Source: Lycocorax pyrrhopterus obiensis | Lineage: Eukaryota; Chordata; Aves; Passeriformes; Paradisaeidae | Assembly: GCA_014706295.1 (NCBI GenBank) | Contig: JACSVZ010000002.1 | Span: forward strand, 136,138,682-136,202,681 | Length of the DNA: 64,000 nucleotides | Direction of reading: 5' to 3' | Shown: positions 63,201 to 64,000 of the stretch, piece by piece | Layout of the letters: each line of letters starts with the position of its first letter | Position numbering within the stretch: position 1 is the stretch's first letter | Program-made: the position numbers and the translations under genes | The notes under the pieces: generated by a model | Told to the model about the DNA's origin: nothing | Seen by the model: only the letters and a program-made list of their open reading frames with translations | Databases searched by the model: none

Positions 63201-64000
63201 TATACAAAAAAAGATAGAACATACTTTCAAAAGCATTAAAATACAGAGAAATGGAACAATATTTCTGGAAAACTTTTGTCAAGTAGTTAAGATAAATAGT
63301 GCCCAAGAGTAAAATCCGAAATTCCATAGCACAATATGTCAAATACTTGAGGCAAATAAAATCAGCCCATGTTGCTAATATGAAACTTTTCTCTGATATG
63401 ATCTGTTCAAAAGATTATTACATATTTTACTACTTCATTTTGCCTTGAGGTGCATGACATATAGATAGTAAAGGTAGGACATCATATTATTTCACTTCTA
63501 TGTGATTTTCATTGTTGGAAACAAATATGCCCTCTGCACTTTTTTCATTATTCTCTTTTTTATTTCACAGAATTTTGTCATAATGTAGTAATTCGTATCA
63601 GCATAATTATATTTTTTTTTTAAATTGGCATTTTAAAGATGCATTTCCAAAGCTTTGGCAGTTCTATGGGACCCATTAACTAGCTTCAGAAATTGTGTGT
63701 AATTCACATAATTGTTCTCCAGGACACTCTATCCATTTAAAAAAACCAGTCCTTTGAAGAGGCGAGTAGTAAGATGCTTGAAGACAGAAAATCTGAACTT
63801 AAGCTCTCAAAGTATATAAAAACTAAATACAGGCAGAAGAAAGTTGGCTTTATTTTGAAAGAAACCCATACTGTTTTTCAAAAATATTTCATTTTACCCT
63901 TCAGATGACATGACATCAGAGATTTTGAGTTTCACATGCAAAAGGAATAGTATCTGCTTTTTTCTTCATCTGGTGAACACCCTGATAGGCAGTTTGTCCT
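60266..64000. other. AT-rich non-coding DNA to the end of the window
   Basis: No known element is recognised. It holds A-runs at 60290-60301, 61210-61227 and 62834-62848, a 10-bp duplication (TTAGCCACAG twice) at about 60648-60668 and a coding-like frame around 61.0-61.2 kb, listed separately. The 105- and 113-codon frames at 62.6-62.98 kb overlap on opposite strands and are chance. Confidence 0.5.
61005..61240 (+). other. Coding-like open frame ending in an A-run
   Basis: The plus strand is open for almost 80 codons from after a TGA at about 61002-61004 to a stop just past the A18 run at 61210-61227. The part from 61113 to 61209 has codon choice unlike its surroundings (Phe-Glu-Glu-Phe-Trp-Ala-Arg-Leu-Gln-Glu and similar) and is preceded by a strong splice acceptor (CCTTTTTTCCAG, ending at 61112). 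There is no splice donor before the A-run. It could be a decayed exon or the end of a processed pseudogene cut at an internal A-run. The protein is not recognised. Confidence 0.2.

Noticed and set aside
1..64000. CRISPR arrays, tRNA or rRNA genes, bacterial promoters and CpG-island promoters
   Set aside because: No regularly spaced direct repeats, no cloverleaf with A and B boxes, and no long CpG-dense region outside LTRs and the small blocks described were seen.

Overview
The window looks like AT-rich, non-coding DNA from a bird nuclear genome. The evidence is several CR1 LINE copies with the typical avian 3' tail (ATTCTATGA-type repeats and the 'GAGCAGGGG...TTGGACTAGATGATCT...GGTCCCTTCCAACC' style of ending), long terminal repeats of bird endogenous retroviruses, no Alu-like SINEs, and no bacterial features such as operons or ribosome binding sites. 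The particular LTR types suggest a neoavian bird, perhaps a songbird, but the species cannot be fixed from sequence alone. No functional protein-coding gene, rRNA, tRNA or CRISPR array could be supported. The open frames found are almost all chance frames or lie inside dead retroelements.

Layout. Positions 1-24 are the end of a CR1 copy. 2.7-2.9 kb holds a CR1 3' fragment. About 5.5 kb has a short LTR scrap and a perfect 20-bp palindrome. 7.6-9.5 kb is the longest plus-strand CR1 remnant (second half of the reverse transcriptase plus 3' end), followed at 9.9 kb by another CR1 tail. 10-19.6 kb is unique AT-rich sequence with microsatellites. 19.6-20.3 kb (probable) and 20.85-21.93 kb (clear) are minus-strand LTRs. 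23.2-24.4 kb is a minus-strand CR1. 25.76-26.27 kb is a truncated minus-strand LTR that keeps its TATA box. 28.1-28.5 kb is an LTR-like block next to an exon-like minus-strand frame. 31.30-31.72 kb is a complete solo LTR with matching termini and a 4-bp target duplication. 36.8-37.4 kb is an old CR1-like copy. 40.85-41.24 and 48.06-48.41 kb are two GC-rich blocks that could not be assigned. 53.6 kb is a CR1 tail, 53.85-54.94 kb a second LTR of the 20.85 kb family, and 59.90-60.27 kb another minus-strand LTR. The rest is unique AT-rich DNA with simple repeats.

The assigned elements are fossils and do not work together as a system. The most telling large-scale pattern is that six of the seven LTRs assigned here lie on the minus strand. 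This is what would be expected if the window sits in a long intron of a plus-strand gene, though an intergenic desert is equally possible. No new biological system was found. The best leads are the unassigned GC-rich blocks, three exon-like open frames (3.8-4.2, 28.6-28.8 and 61.0-61.2 kb) and two stretches that read like conserved non-coding elements.
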